Source of the DNA: Clostridiales bacterium
GTDB taxonomy: Bacteria > Bacillota > Clostridia > Oscillospirales > Oscillospiraceae
DNA length: 64,000 nt
Assembly: GCA_019423635.1 (NCBI GenBank)
Contig: JAHZBA010000003.1
Span: 69,909-133,908 of the forward strand
Direction: 5' to 3'
The notes below the pieces were generated by a model. It was not told the DNA's origin, did no database searches, and saw only the letters and a list, made by a program, of their open reading frames with translations. The translations under genes were made by a program, and so were the position numbers. Of the stretch, positions 51,344 to 60,165 are shown one piece after another (the stretch's first letter is position 1; each line of letters opens with the position of its first letter).

Positions 51344-51480
51344 TGCAGAACGTCGATGAGGTGTTGCGCCCCATCGACCCGGCAGGTTTGATGGATGATG
51401 CCGCCTGACTGCCCCACTCCTCTGAATTCTGCGCCGAATCGGCGCTTCCTGCGAAATCAGCACTTTCCCGCGCAAGCGGA

Positions 51481-51510
51481 AACCGGGGCCCCTGCGGGCC
51501 CCGGTTCTTT
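51481..51510 (+). terminator. hairpin between the surface protein and sortase
   Basis: Perfect 11-bp arms AACCGGGGCCC (51481-51491) and GGGCCCCGGTT (51496-51506) followed by CTTT. It may partly terminate, making less sortase than surface protein mRNA, or merely protect the upstream 3' end. Confidence 0.7.
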
Positions 51511-51530
51511 CCTATGAAAGGAGCGTTCTC

Positions 51531-52295
51531 ATGGGTAAACGGCAAATCCTGGCCGCTCTGCTGGCGCTGGTGCTGGCAGTGAGCGGCGGGTATCTTCTCT
51601 GGAAGCAGGCGGACTACCGTCAGGGCGCGAAGGACTACGATGCCGCCGCCGAGACGGCAGGCCTCACGCTTCCGTCCCCCTCCGCCCCCGCAGAGGCGGA
51701 GCCGGAACCTCCGGAGCCCTATGCCGACCTCCTCCAGCAGGTGGATCTGGAAGCCTTGCAGGCCGTCAATCCCGAGGTGGTGGGCTGGATCACCATCCCG
51801 GAGACGGAGGTCAACTATCCTCTGCTCCAGGCGGCGGACAACCGCTATTACCTGGACCACACCTGGATGGGGGACACCAGCTCCGTGGGTGCCATCTTCC
51901 TGGAGTGCCGGTGCGCACCGGATTTCAGCGGCTTCCACACGATCATCTACGGACATAACATGCGCAACGGCTCCATGTTCGGCTCCCTGCGGCATTACGC
52001 CGGCGCGGATTACCGGGAGGTCCACCCCAGCGTCTATCTCGTCACCGCTGGCGGCGTGCGCCGCTATGACATCTTCGCCGCCTTTGAAGCCGGCGTGGAG
52101 GAGATCGTATACCGGCTGGATCTCGAGGAGACCGGCAGCGAGGCGGAATTCCTCCGGTTCTCCCTGGACCACTCCGTCATCGACACCGGCATCACACCGG
52201 AGCCGGAGGATCAGATCATCACCCTCTCCACCTGCACCGGCCGGGGACATGCCAAGCGCTGGGTGGTGCAGGCCGTACTGGTTCCGGAGCCGTAA
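51531..52295 (+). CDS. srtB: class B sortase
   Basis: 254 aa transpeptidase that links sorting-signal proteins to peptidoglycan. N-terminal membrane anchor 5-23, acidic/proline linker to about 65, catalytic domain with His142 (IIYGHNMRNGSMFGSL, a class B hallmark), Cys235 (TLSTCTG) and Arg243 (AKRW). ATG at 51531 follows GAAAGGAG. It is 187 bp after the VPKTGD protein, its obvious substrate; no other sorting-signal protein occurs in the window. Confidence 0.93.
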   Translation: MGKRQILAALLALVLAVSGGYLLWKQADYRQGAKDYDAAAETAGLTLPSPSAPAEAEPEPPEPYADLLQQVDLEALQAVNPEVVGWITIPETEVNYPLLQAADNRYYLDHTWMGDTSSVGAIFLECRCAPDFSGFHTIIYGHNMRNGSMFGSLRHYAGADYREVHPSVYLVTAGGVRRYDIFAAFEAGVEEIVYRLDLEETGSEAEFLRFSLDHSVIDTGITPEPEDQIITLSTCTGRGHAKRWVVQAVLVPEP

Positions 52296-52326
52296 AAGGC
52301 CGGCTGCACAAGTGCAGCCGGCCTTT
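52295..52326. terminator. bidirectional terminator between srtB and the carboxypeptidase
   Basis: Perfect 14-bp arms AAAGGCCGGCTGCA (52295-52308) and TGCAGCCGGCCTTT (52313-52326), loop CAAG; A-run and T-run at the ends serve both strands. Confidence 0.88.
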
Positions 52327-52345
52327 CATGCACTCTATGTACTTC

Positions 52346-53353
52346 TCACTGGCTGAGGTACTCCTCCAGGCAGATCCCCTGCTCCATGATGGCCTTTGCG
52401 GCCTCCACGCCCACATAGCGGTAGTGCCAGGGCTCGTAGCCCACACCCGTGAGGGCCTCCTTGTCACTGGGATAGCGGAGAATGAAGCCGTACTCGCTGC
52501 AATGGGCCATCAGCCACTTCTGGGCCGCCGTGGTCTCCTGGCGGTGGTCCAGCGCCGTGTAGGATTTGTCCACAATATCCACCGCCAGCCCCGCCTGGTG
52601 CTCGCTGGTGCCGGGACGGGCCACCCAGCGGGCGGCCTCCTGTTCCACGGTTGCCGCGTCCCAGCCCGCGTTTTTCAGGCGGCGGATCTTATTTTTAAAG
52701 AGGTACTCCTGTTTCTCCCAGGTGCGGAAGGAGGAGCAGATGGTGGGATGGACTCCCGCCGCCTTGGCGTCGTCCATCATCCGCTGCAATTCCGGATAGA
52801 TCCGGCTGTCCACGGCGTGGCCGTTGGCCAGCTGGGTCAGCTCCGGGGCTGTAAAGTCCTCCGGCAAAGGATTTTCCCAGTTAATCAGCACCAGATTCCA
52901 CGCCGCCTTGGCCGGCGTCTCCTCCTGGGCTGGCTGCTGAGACGCCGCCGGCAGGGTGGCCCCAACCTCCGCAGCCGGCTCTTTCGGAACCGGCTGCTGG
53001 GACACTGCCGGCAAAGTGGTCACGGGAACGGCGCCGTCCTCCGCCACCGGCTCCTCCGGCATGACCCCCGGCTCCTTCGGCTCCTTTGCCTCCTCCCCGC
53101 CGACACTTTGGACTTGGTTCCGCACCACCGAGGGGGTTCCGGCGGACCGGGTGGCGCTGGCCCGGCCCAGCAGGAAGCTGAACACCAGCGCCAGGGCCAG
53201 CAGTGCCGGCAGAAGCCGCGGACTGCTCCGCCGCCGGCATGGCCGCCGGGGAGGCCTGCGGCACGTTCTCTCATCCCAGCGGTCCGGGGCGGAGACCCGA
53301 TATTCCCGCTCAGGAATGGGAAATTCCTGAATGACACAAGACGATCTCATCAT
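52346..53353 (-). CDS. VanY-type D-alanyl-D-alanine carboxypeptidase
   Basis: 335 aa. Cytoplasmic Arg-rich N-terminus (about 30-47), one membrane anchor (about 48-66), a Pro/Glu/Val-rich spacer with repeats of LPA(A/V)SQQP, and a peptidase M15B domain: SSFRTWEKQEYLF, zinc motif TSEHQAGLAVDIVD and EPWHYRYVG. It trims D-Ala from peptidoglycan stems, changing cross-linking. ATG 53353 has AAGGAG six bases upstream; adjacent ATG/TTG codons are alternatives. Convergent with srtB; a joint role in wall display is possible but unproved. Confidence 0.92.
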   Translation of the reverse strand: MMRSSCVIQEFPIPEREYRVSAPDRWDERTCRRPPRRPCRRRSSPRLLPALLALALVFSFLLGRASATRSAGTPSVVRNQVQSVGGEEAKEPKEPGVMPEEPVAEDGAVPVTTLPAVSQQPVPKEPAAEVGATLPAASQQPAQEETPAKAAWNLVLINWENPLPEDFTAPELTQLANGHAVDSRIYPELQRMMDDAKAAGVHPTICSSFRTWEKQEYLFKNKIRRLKNAGWDAATVEQEAARWVARPGTSEHQAGLAVDIVDKSYTALDHRQETTAAQKWLMAHCSEYGFILRYPSDKEALTGVGYEPWHYRYVGVEAAKAIMEQGICLEEYLSQ

Positions 53354-53463
53354 CAACAGCTCCTTTGCTCTTTGGTTTATGGGACCAGTCTACGGCCTGT
53401 CCCCGTCAGAGTATCCTCTTTTCTGCATCAAATTTCCATCGTTTTTCGGGGAATGGGAGAGTT

Positions 53464-54204
53464 TTATGATCCAAGCCCATAGGCCGCATCGTAGAGGGCC
53501 TCCTCCTGGTCCACCCGCTCCCAGTCCACCATGGGCTGGAGCCGAAAAAAGGAGCCCTTCTGGACGAAATCGTATAACGCGCTGCTCTCTGTCAGGCGGA
53601 AGAGTGCGGAGGTATCCAGCTGCTCCATCATCTCATACTCCAGGCCCAGCCGGTCCAAAAAGAGCCGTCCTATGGTCTCCGGGTCCATCGTCTCCCCATA
53701 GAACCAGCTCATCAGTGCCAGCATCCGGCCCGTCTCTCCGTCCAGATACAGCCACATGTACTCCCCTGTCCCCTCCCAGAAGACGTTCAGCTCCAAAAAG
53801 GCGGCGCTGGAGAGATCCGTCTGGTCCCGGAGATAGACCCGATTTCCGGTGACGCGATCAAACCCTTCCGCCGCAAACATCGGCGGCAGAACGCCCGCCT
53901 CCTCCAGCTGCCGGAGCTCCTCTTGCACCTGCTCAAGAGCCAGGTCCAGCTCCTCGCCCTCCAGCTGCTGATCCACAATGGTCAATCTGTCCGGCCGCTC
54001 ATCCCGCTCCGCCAGCAGCCACACCCGCCCCGGCAGCTCCGGGGGACGGGCGGGAAAGTTGCTGTCCGCCCCCAGCTCCTCGGCGTGGACGGTTCCGATG
54101 AGCTTGCCGTCCCGGAGGCCGGACAGCCGCAGGGGCAGCACCGTCAGGCACGCCACCGTCAGGGCCGTCAGCACCGGCGGCAGCCAGTTCTTCCAGTTTC
54201 TCAC
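53464..54204 (-). CDS. membrane-anchored protein, paralogue B, downstream of a two-component system
   Basis: 246 aa. One N-terminal membrane segment (residues 5-25), then an extracellular domain; start MRNWKNWLPPVLTALTVACL. It is homologous over its length to the preceding gene product (shared HAEELG/HTEELG, SNFPARPP, LSSA.FL, YLDGETGR/ALDGETNR). I do not recognise the family. GTG start at 54204 with GGGGGGTAA six bases upstream. It follows the paralogue after 16 bp, forming the end of the kinase operon. Confidence 0.75.
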   Translation of the reverse strand: MRNWKNWLPPVLTALTVACLTVLPLRLSGLRDGKLIGTVHAEELGADSNFPARPPELPGRVWLLAERDERPDRLTIVDQQLEGEELDLALEQVQEELRQLEEAGVLPPMFAAEGFDRVTGNRVYLRDQTDLSSAAFLELNVFWEGTGEYMWLYLDGETGRMLALMSWFYGETMDPETIGRLFLDRLGLEYEMMEQLDTSALFRLTESSALYDFVQKGSFFRLQPMVDWERVDQEEALYDAAYGLGS

Positions 54205-54220
54205 ACAGGCTTACCCCCCG

Positions 54221-54985
54221 TCAGCCGCCCCATTTGGCCGTCGCGATACCGGCGGTATTTCCGGGGGCATCGCTCTCCTCCCGCTCCGCCTCCCAGTCCC
54301 TCTGGGGGACGATCTCCAGCTGGTTCCAATCCGTCATGACAAAATAGCAGACGCCGCTGTCCGGTACCCGGAGATAGGCGACGAAATCCCACGCCTCCAT
54401 GACTTCACAGGAAAGACCCAGCCGGTTTAAAAAGGCTGTTCCAAGGGAGACGGGGTCCTTCACATACTTGTTGACCAGGGAGAAGTACATCCGAAACTGC
54501 AAGATCCGGTTGGTCTCCCCGTCCAGAGCCAGGGTGAAGAACACATCCCGCTCCGGCTCATAGCCCGACGCGGTCAAAAAGCCGGCGCTGGAGAGGTCCT
54601 GAGGGTCCCGCATATAGAACCGGGAGCCGCTGAAACGGGTAAAACCCTCCAGCGCATCGGGCAGAATCCCCAGCTCTGCCAGCTCCGCAAGCTCCGCCCG
54701 GACCGCCGTCTCCACTGCCGCCAGCTCCTCCGAGCCCTCCATCAGATCCTGTCCCACGAAGGTGAACTCCCCCGGCCTCTCCTCCCACTGCGCCAGCAGC
54801 CACAGCCGCCGCTCCAGCGATGGAGGCCGGGCGGGAAAGTTGCTGTTCTCCCCCAGTTCCTCCGTGTGAACCGCTCCTGTGAGTTCCCTGTCCCGGAGCG
54901 TAGACAGCCGCAGAGGCAGCAGGGCCAGACACGCCACCGCCAGCACGGTCAGCACCGGCAGCAGCCAGTTTTTCCAGTTTCTCAC
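54221..54985 (-). CDS. membrane-anchored protein, paralogue A, downstream of a two-component system
   Basis: 254 aa with the same plan as the next gene: membrane segment at residues 5-25 (WLLPVLTVLAVACLALLP), extracellular domain with SNFPARPPSLERRLW and FTLALDGETNRILQF. GTG start at 54985 (AAGGAGG upstream) overlaps the kinase stop as GTGA, so its synthesis is coupled to the kinase. It could be an accessory sensor or an output of the system. Family unknown. Confidence 0.75.
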   Translation of the reverse strand: MRNWKNWLLPVLTVLAVACLALLPLRLSTLRDRELTGAVHTEELGENSNFPARPPSLERRLWLLAQWEERPGEFTFVGQDLMEGSEELAAVETAVRAELAELAELGILPDALEGFTRFSGSRFYMRDPQDLSSAGFLTASGYEPERDVFFTLALDGETNRILQFRMYFSLVNKYVKDPVSLGTAFLNRLGLSCEVMEAWDFVAYLRVPDSGVCYFVMTDWNQLEIVPQRDWEAEREESDAPGNTAGIATAKWGG

Positions 54986-56403
54986 GTGGCCGCCTCCTTC
55001 CGCAGGCGGACGGACACCCGGGTTCCCTGTCCCACCTGGCTCTCAATGGACAGTTCTCCCCCGTGGAGCTCCACGATCCGCTGGCACAGCGCCAGCCCCA
55101 GACCCGCGCCGCCCTGGGCCCTGGCCCGGGACTTGTCCACCATGTAGAAGGCCTCCGTCACCCGCTTCAGCTCCCCGGCCGGGATGCCCTTGCCGCTGTC
55201 CGTCACCCGGATACAGTAGCCGCTCTCCTCCCGGAGACCCTCCAGCAGGATGGTGCCTGCGCCGTCGATGGCCTTGCGGGCGTTGTCCAGGAGATTTAGA
55301 CACACGGTCTTCATCAGATCCGGCTCCAGGGGGATCTCCGCCGCCGCGGCCCGGACCGTCAGGCGAATTCCCTGCTGCTCCAAAACGGGACGCATCGCCC
55401 CGCCCACCTGGTGCAAAAAGGCGTCCATGGGCACCGGGCGCAGGGGAAAGTCCTGCTTCCCAAGAACAATCATATCCATGAGCTTGCGGCTCAGGGCCTC
55501 CAGCCGGCGGCCCTCGCTGAAGATGTAGCCGGCGTCCTCCCACACCTGTTCCGCCGTGGCGGGCCGGGAGCGCAGCAGGTCCGCGTAGCCGATGATGGAG
55601 GTCAGCGGCGTCTTGATCTCATGGGCAAAGCTGCCGATGAAATCCTCCTGCCGCCGCTTGGCCTCGGTGAGCTCCGTCACCTGCCGCTCCAGCCGCTGGG
55701 CCATGACGTTGAAATCCGCCGACAGCTGGCCCAGCTCGTCGTCCCGGTCTACCTTCACCCGCTGGTCCAGCTCCCCGGCGGCCATCCGCCGAGTGGCGGC
55801 GGAGAGGCGGCTCAGGGGCCGCAGCAGCATGGCGGACACCGCCAGAGACAGCACGCCCACCGCCCCGGCAAGGGCCAGCATCAGCACAAAAAAGCTCTGG
55901 TACTGCTCCGACCGGTCCTGAAAGAGCCCGCTGACCTCCCGGCAGTTCTCCAGGTACAAAACGCCGTCCTCCAGCGCCAGGGGGCTGGCGGCGTGGAGGT
56001 AGATGCGCCCGTCCGCCAGAGCATCCATCACCCAGCCCCGCTGGCCGTCCGGCAGGGCGGAGATCAATGGCGAGGCCTCCACCGGCAGCGTCCCGCTGCC
56101 GCCCAGGCTCTCCCCGTGTCCGCCGCTGAGGCGGAAGGCCACAGTGCCCCGGCTGGTGGAGATGCTGATGCCTCCGGCAGCCTCTGCCAGCTCCTGGCGG
56201 CTGTAGAGGGGGTTGAAGGTCAGCTCCTGCGCCAATGCGTAGCGCAGAAGGTCGTTCTCCTCATACAGCGCCGAGACCTCCCGGTTCAGGGAGGTGCGGA
56301 ACTGAGTGTCGATCAGAACGTATCCCCCCACAGAGCAGGCCATGGCCGTAATGAGAACCATGCTGCAAAAGAGCTTCCACAAGAGCTTCATCAAAAACCA
56401 CAC
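54982..56403 (-). CDS. sensor histidine kinase
   Basis: 473 aa. TM1 (about 8-32), extracellular domain of about 130 residues, TM2 (about 170-193), HAMP (RPLSRLSAATRRMAAGELDQ, about 194-245), HisKA with phospho-His in FAHEIKTPLTSIIGYADLL, and HATPase (NLLDNARKAIDG, DSGKGIP, GGAGLGLALCQRIV). GTG start at 56403 (AGGA five bases away); the ATG at 56391 is the alternative. Cognate of the response regulator upstream, from which it is separated by a 160-bp repeat. Confidence 0.93.
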   Translation of the reverse strand: MWFLMKLLWKLFCSMVLITAMACSVGGYVLIDTQFRTSLNREVSALYEENDLLRYALAQELTFNPLYSRQELAEAAGGISISTSRGTVAFRLSGGHGESLGGSGTLPVEASPLISALPDGQRGWVMDALADGRIYLHAASPLALEDGVLYLENCREVSGLFQDRSEQYQSFFVLMLALAGAVGVLSLAVSAMLLRPLSRLSAATRRMAAGELDQRVKVDRDDELGQLSADFNVMAQRLERQVTELTEAKRRQEDFIGSFAHEIKTPLTSIIGYADLLRSRPATAEQVWEDAGYIFSEGRRLEALSRKLMDMIVLGKQDFPLRPVPMDAFLHQVGGAMRPVLEQQGIRLTVRAAAAEIPLEPDLMKTVCLNLLDNARKAIDGAGTILLEGLREESGYCIRVTDSGKGIPAGELKRVTEAFYMVDKSRARAQGGAGLGLALCQRIVELHGGELSIESQVGQGTRVSVRLRKEAAT

Positions 56404-56411
56404 TTTTCCTG

Positions 56412-56556
56412 AAATTAGGAATTAGGAGTTAGGAATTAGGAATCGGGGAGTAACCGCAGGTCGTGCGTGGGGAATCAGATTTTCTCCGCGCCAAGACCTG
56501 TGCCTCACTCCCGAAAGAGGAAGCATTCCTAATTCCCAACTCCTCATTCCTCATTC
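56412..56556. repeat. TTAGGAATTAGG inverted repeat, copy 3
   Basis: AAATTAGGAATTAGGAGTTAG and further units (56412-56442) face ATTCCTAATTCCCAACTCC and TCATTCCTCATTC (56524-56556), separated by about 80 bp of unique sequence. It lies inside a two-component operon, between regulator and kinase. Confidence 0.72.
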
Positions 56557-56563
56557 AAAAACG

Positions 56564-57220
56564 TCAAACCTCCAGCCGGTATCCCACTTTGTAGACCGCC
56601 ACCAGGCGGTGCTCCAGGCCCAGCTTGCGGCGCATCCTCTGGATGTGCAGGTCCACGGTGCGGCTGTCCCCCAAGAACTCCTCGCCCCAGACCCGCTCGT
56701 AGATCCGGTCCCGGTAGAGGGCGATGTTCTTGTTCTGAACAAACAGCAGCAGCAAGTCGTACTCCTTGGCGGTCAGGGCCACCGGCTCCCCGCCCCGCCG
56801 CACCACATGGCTGGCAGTATCAATCTCGATGTCCGGCGGCAGAGTCAGCACCCGCCCGGTCTTGCCGCAGCGGCGCAGCACCGTCTCCACCCGGGCCAGC
56901 AGCTCCATCAGCTCAAAGGGCTTGACGATGTAGTCCTCCGCCCCCAGGCGCAGGCCCTTCACCCGGTCCTCCACCTGGCCCTTGGCGGTGAGGAAGATCA
57001 CCGGTACCTCCAGCGTTTTACAGTACTCCAGCACCTCATAGCCGTCGGCTTTCGGCAGCATGATATCCAGCAGCGCCAGGTCGAAGGGCTCCGCCTCCAG
57101 AAGGTCTGCCGCCGCACCGCCGTCCGCTGCCCAGACGCAGCGGTAGCCCGCCCCGTCCAGAGCGGTCTTGATCAGATTGGCGATAGGCGCCTCGTCCTCT
57201 GCAATCAGGATTTTATTCAC
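56564..57220 (-). CDS. OmpR/PhoB-type response regulator
   Basis: 218 aa. REC domain 1-115 (ILIAEDEAPIANLI, phospho-Asp in LALLDIMLPKADGYE, KPFELMEL) and winged-helix DNA-binding domain 125-218 (LTAKEYDLLLLFVQNKNIAL, DSRTVDLHIQRMRRKLG). GTG start at 57220 with GGAGGG upstream. It heads the operon regulator-kinase-paralogue A-paralogue B. Confidence 0.94.
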   Translation of the reverse strand: MNKILIAEDEAPIANLIKTALDGAGYRCVWAADGGAAADLLEAEPFDLALLDIMLPKADGYEVLEYCKTLEVPVIFLTAKGQVEDRVKGLRLGAEDYIVKPFELMELLARVETVLRRCGKTGRVLTLPPDIEIDTASHVVRRGGEPVALTAKEYDLLLLFVQNKNIALYRDRIYERVWGEEFLGDSRTVDLHIQRMRRKLGLEHRLVAVYKVGYRLEV

Positions 57221-57443
57221 AGTGTTCCCTCCCGGACCGGTTTTTCACCGCCAGCAGCCGGACGCGCCGCCGCGTTCCGGATCTCCTCGCCGCAATGACA
57301 TGCTCCAGCATGAATCTTCATTCCATCATTTTTGCATCGTTCCTATGGTAGCACGGCAAAAAAAAATAAGCAAGCGCGCCGGGGCTTCTTTCCCCGCTCC
57401 GCAAGAATTCTTCCGAAAAAGACGTTTCGTTCCGCTTTCCCCT

Positions 57444-57472
57444 TTGACAACACGGGAAAAATCGGATACAAT
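57444..57472 (+). promoter_or_regulatory. promoter of the c-di-GMP phosphorelay operon
   Basis: -35 TTGACA (57444-57449, consensus), 17-bp spacer, -10 TACAAT (57467-57472). It is 214 bp before the first ATG, leaving a long leader. Confidence 0.8.
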
Positions 57473-57510
57473 GTACGCGGAGGAATGTCCGCAAATTTCG
57501 CTCGGCTTGG

Positions 57511-57593
57511 AAATCTGACCAGAGGCGTTCCCACACCCCACGCCTCCCTTTTGGGCGTTCCGGCGTTCCGCCGCCTGGTTCCTGGTCAGATTT
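57511..57593 (+). promoter_or_regulatory. structured leader of the phosphorelay operon
   Basis: Perfect 12-bp arms AAATCTGACCAG (57511-57522) and CTGGTCAGATTT (57582-57593) enclose a 59-nt loop with further short pairings (AGGCG/CGCCT, GGCG/CGCC). TTTTTGATTG follows the stem. It is not a GEMM-I or GEMM-II aptamer as far as I can see; attenuator or an unknown RNA element. Confidence 0.5.
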
Positions 57594-57685
57594 TTGATTG
57601 TAATTTGCGCGGCCTCCCGACAGAATACGGGGGCAAACGGGTTCCGTTTCCACCCAATATTCACAGCATAAGGATGTGATTCCAA

Positions 57686-59803
57686 ATGGCACAGCAAACG
57701 AACAGAAATCGATATAAAATCCTGATCGCCGATGACTCCGAGATGAATCGTGCGATTTTGATTGATATGCTCGGAGAGGAATACGAGTTTTTTGAGGCGG
57801 AAAACGGCAAGCAGGCCGTCGAGCTGCTGGAGCAGCACAGCGCGGATCTCTCTCTGGTCCTGCTGGATATTGTCATGCCGGAGATGGACGGCTTTGGCGT
57901 ACTGCAGATCATGAACCAGCGGCACTGGATCGACGACGTTCCGGTTATCATGATCTCCGCAGAGAGCGGCTCCAGCCATGTGGAGCGGGCCTATAAGCTG
58001 GGCGTCACGGATTTCGTGGGCCGTCCCTTTGACGCCATGATCGTCCACCGGCGGGTGGTCAACACCATCATGCTCTACGCCAAGCAGAAAAAACTCATCG
58101 GCCTGGTCACCAACCAGATCTATGAGAAGGAACAGCACAGCGCCCTGATGATTGACATTCTCAGCCACATTGTGGAATTCCGCAACGGCGAGAGCGGCCT
58201 CCATGTTCTCCATGTCCGGACCCTGACGGAGATGTTTTTGCGCCATCTGATTCAGAAAACGGACCGGTATGACATCTCCCGGGCGGATGTTGTGGCAATC
58301 TCCACCGCCTCCGCCCTCCACGATATCGGCAAAATCGCCATTCCCGACAATATCCTCAACAAGCCCGGCAGGCTGACGGAAGAGGAGTTCACCATCATGA
58401 AGTCCCACTCCCTCACCGGAGCGGAGATGCTGGCGAACCTCCCCATCCACAAAAACGAGCCTCTGATCCAGAAGGCCTATGACATCTGCCGCTGGCACCA
58501 TGAGCGCTGGGACGGCCGGGGCTATCCCGACGGGCTCAAGGGCGACGAGATCCCCATCTCCGCCCAGATCGTGGCCCTGGCGGACGTCTACGACGCCCTG
58601 ACCAGCGTCCGGGTCTACAAGCCGCCCTTCCCCCATGAAAAGGCGGTGCAGATGATTCTCAACGGTGAGTGCGGCACCTTCAACCCGCTGCTGCTGGAGT
58701 GTCTTGAAGAGATCTCCGACGATATCCTGGAACAGCTTGGAAAGTCCAAAACCTTCCAGGTGGACCGGGAGGATATCCAGAGCATCGCCGACGAGATGCT
58801 GCGCCACGAGGAGCTCTCCGCCTCCGGCCGCACGCTGCAGCTGCTGGAGCATGAGCGGATGAAGTACAGCTTCTTCGCCGCCATGAGCCAGGAAATCCAG
58901 TTTGAATACACCGTGTCCCCGCCGGTGCTGACGCTGAATACCTGGGGCGCCGAGAAGCTGGGTCTGGCGGAGACCATTCCGGACCCCATGAGCAATACGG
59001 GGATTCCGGGCACGATGAACAGCGAGGAGTGCCGCCGCCTGGGAGATGCCCTGCGGGCCACCACGCCGGAACATCCCGTGGTCACCTGCGACACGCTGGT
59101 CTCCTATCCGGAGGGTCCCCGGTGGTGCCGGATCATCGGCCGGGCCATGTGGTCCACCGATGAGCCCCCCCGCTACACCGGCGTCATCGGCAAGGCCGTG
59201 GACATCCATGAGTCCCGCATGAAGCTGCACTCCCTGGAGGAACAGGCCTCCCACGACGCCATGACCGGCCTTCTGAACCACAAATACGCCAAGCAGCACA
59301 TTCTGCAGCGGCTGGAGGCCCGTCAAAGCAGCCACTACGCCCTGGCAATCTTCGATCTGGACCACTTCAAAAACGCCAATGATACATATGGTCATCTCTT
59401 TGGTGACCAGGTCCTCATCTACGTCGCCGACACCCTGCGGGCCAGTGTCCGGGGCGGCGACATCGCAGCCCGGGTGGGCGGAGACGAATTTTTGATCTTC
59501 GTGGAGTACGGTGCCTCTCCCGAGAGCGCCATCCAGCGCATTTACAACTGTCTGTCCGGAAATACCTATGAGCAGTTTCCCATCACGCTGAGCATGGGCG
59601 TTGCCACCACCGAGGCCGTAGGCACCGACTATGAAACCCTGTTCCATGCGGCGGACTCCGCCCTGTACTCTGTGAAGCGAAGCGGGCGGGGCAGCTGCCG
59701 TTTCTATACCAATGAGACCATGGAGCAGACACCCTCCTCCATCTCTCCCATTGACAGTGACCAGTCCCAGTCCGGGACTGAGGAAAAGGAGTCGACGACA
59801 TGA
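57686..59803 (+). CDS. REC-HD-GYP-PAS-GGDEF c-di-GMP enzyme
   Basis: 705 aa. Receiver domain 10-125 with phospho-Asp61 (LVLLDIVMPEMDG). HD-GYP phosphodiesterase about 150-330: HD at 212-213 in ALHDIGKIAIP and HHERWDGRGYP at 271-281, all catalytic residues present. PAS-like region about 390-510. GGDEF cyclase about 515-680: substrate DLDHFK near 557-562, catalytic GGDEF 598-602, and an RxxD inhibitory site RGGD at 589-592. Both activities of c-di-GMP turnover are thus potentially live in one phospho-controlled protein. ATG 57686 follows AAGGATGTGA. Its TGA overlaps the HPt ATG. Confidence 0.93.
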   Translation: MAQQTNRNRYKILIADDSEMNRAILIDMLGEEYEFFEAENGKQAVELLEQHSADLSLVLLDIVMPEMDGFGVLQIMNQRHWIDDVPVIMISAESGSSHVERAYKLGVTDFVGRPFDAMIVHRRVVNTIMLYAKQKKLIGLVTNQIYEKEQHSALMIDILSHIVEFRNGESGLHVLHVRTLTEMFLRHLIQKTDRYDISRADVVAISTASALHDIGKIAIPDNILNKPGRLTEEEFTIMKSHSLTGAEMLANLPIHKNEPLIQKAYDICRWHHERWDGRGYPDGLKGDEIPISAQIVALADVYDALTSVRVYKPPFPHEKAVQMILNGECGTFNPLLLECLEEISDDILEQLGKSKTFQVDREDIQSIADEMLRHEELSASGRTLQLLEHERMKYSFFAAMSQEIQFEYTVSPPVLTLNTWGAEKLGLAETIPDPMSNTGIPGTMNSEECRRLGDALRATTPEHPVVTCDTLVSYPEGPRWCRIIGRAMWSTDEPPRYTGVIGKAVDIHESRMKLHSLEEQASHDAMTGLLNHKYAKQHILQRLEARQSSHYALAIFDLDHFKNANDTYGHLFGDQVLIYVADTLRASVRGGDIAARVGGDEFLIFVEYGASPESAIQRIYNCLSGNTYEQFPITLSMGVATTEAVGTDYETLFHAADSALYSVKRSGRGSCRFYTNETMEQTPSSISPIDSDQSQSGTEEKESTT

Positions 59804-60165
59804 ATCTGAAAGACTGTTATGAGGCCATGAGTGGTGACTACGACGAGGCCATCGGCCGCCTGCGCAGCGAGCGCCTGGTCCAGAAATTTGTATTAAAGTT
59901 CCTGGACGACGGCAGCTTTGATCTGCTGTGCAGGTCTGTGGAGACAGGAGACTGCGCCGAGGCCTTCCGGGCCGCCCATACCATCAAGGGCGTATGCCAA
60001 AATCTGAGCCTGACGAAGCTGCAAATCTCCAGCAGCGCGCTGGCGGAGGCCCTGCGGGGCGGAAGCTGGAGTGAGGGGTCCGCAGAACTGGTGGAACAGG
60101 TCAAAGCGGACTATCAGCAAACGGCCGCCGCCATCCGCGCCTTTCAGGAGGCGAACGCGGGATGA
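59800..60165 (+). CDS. stand-alone HPt phosphotransfer protein
   Basis: 121 aa, all-helical. The phospho-accepting His60 is in FRAAHTIKGVCQNLSL, the standard HPt motif. It starts and ends in ATGA-type four-base overlaps with its neighbours, so all three proteins are made in a fixed ratio. It should carry phosphoryl groups between the receivers of the hybrid kinase and the receiver of the c-di-GMP enzyme. Confidence 0.92.
   Translation: MNLKDCYEAMSGDYDEAIGRLRSERLVQKFVLKFLDDGSFDLLCRSVETGDCAEAFRAAHTIKGVCQNLSLTKLQISSSALAEALRGGSWSEGSAELVEQVKADYQQTAAAIRAFQEANAG

Noticed and set aside
57485..57679. 65-codon ORF in the leader of the phosphorelay operon
   Set aside because: Its GGAGGA abuts the ATG with no spacing and the frame crosses a 12-bp perfect stem; composition resembles structured RNA rather than coding DNA.
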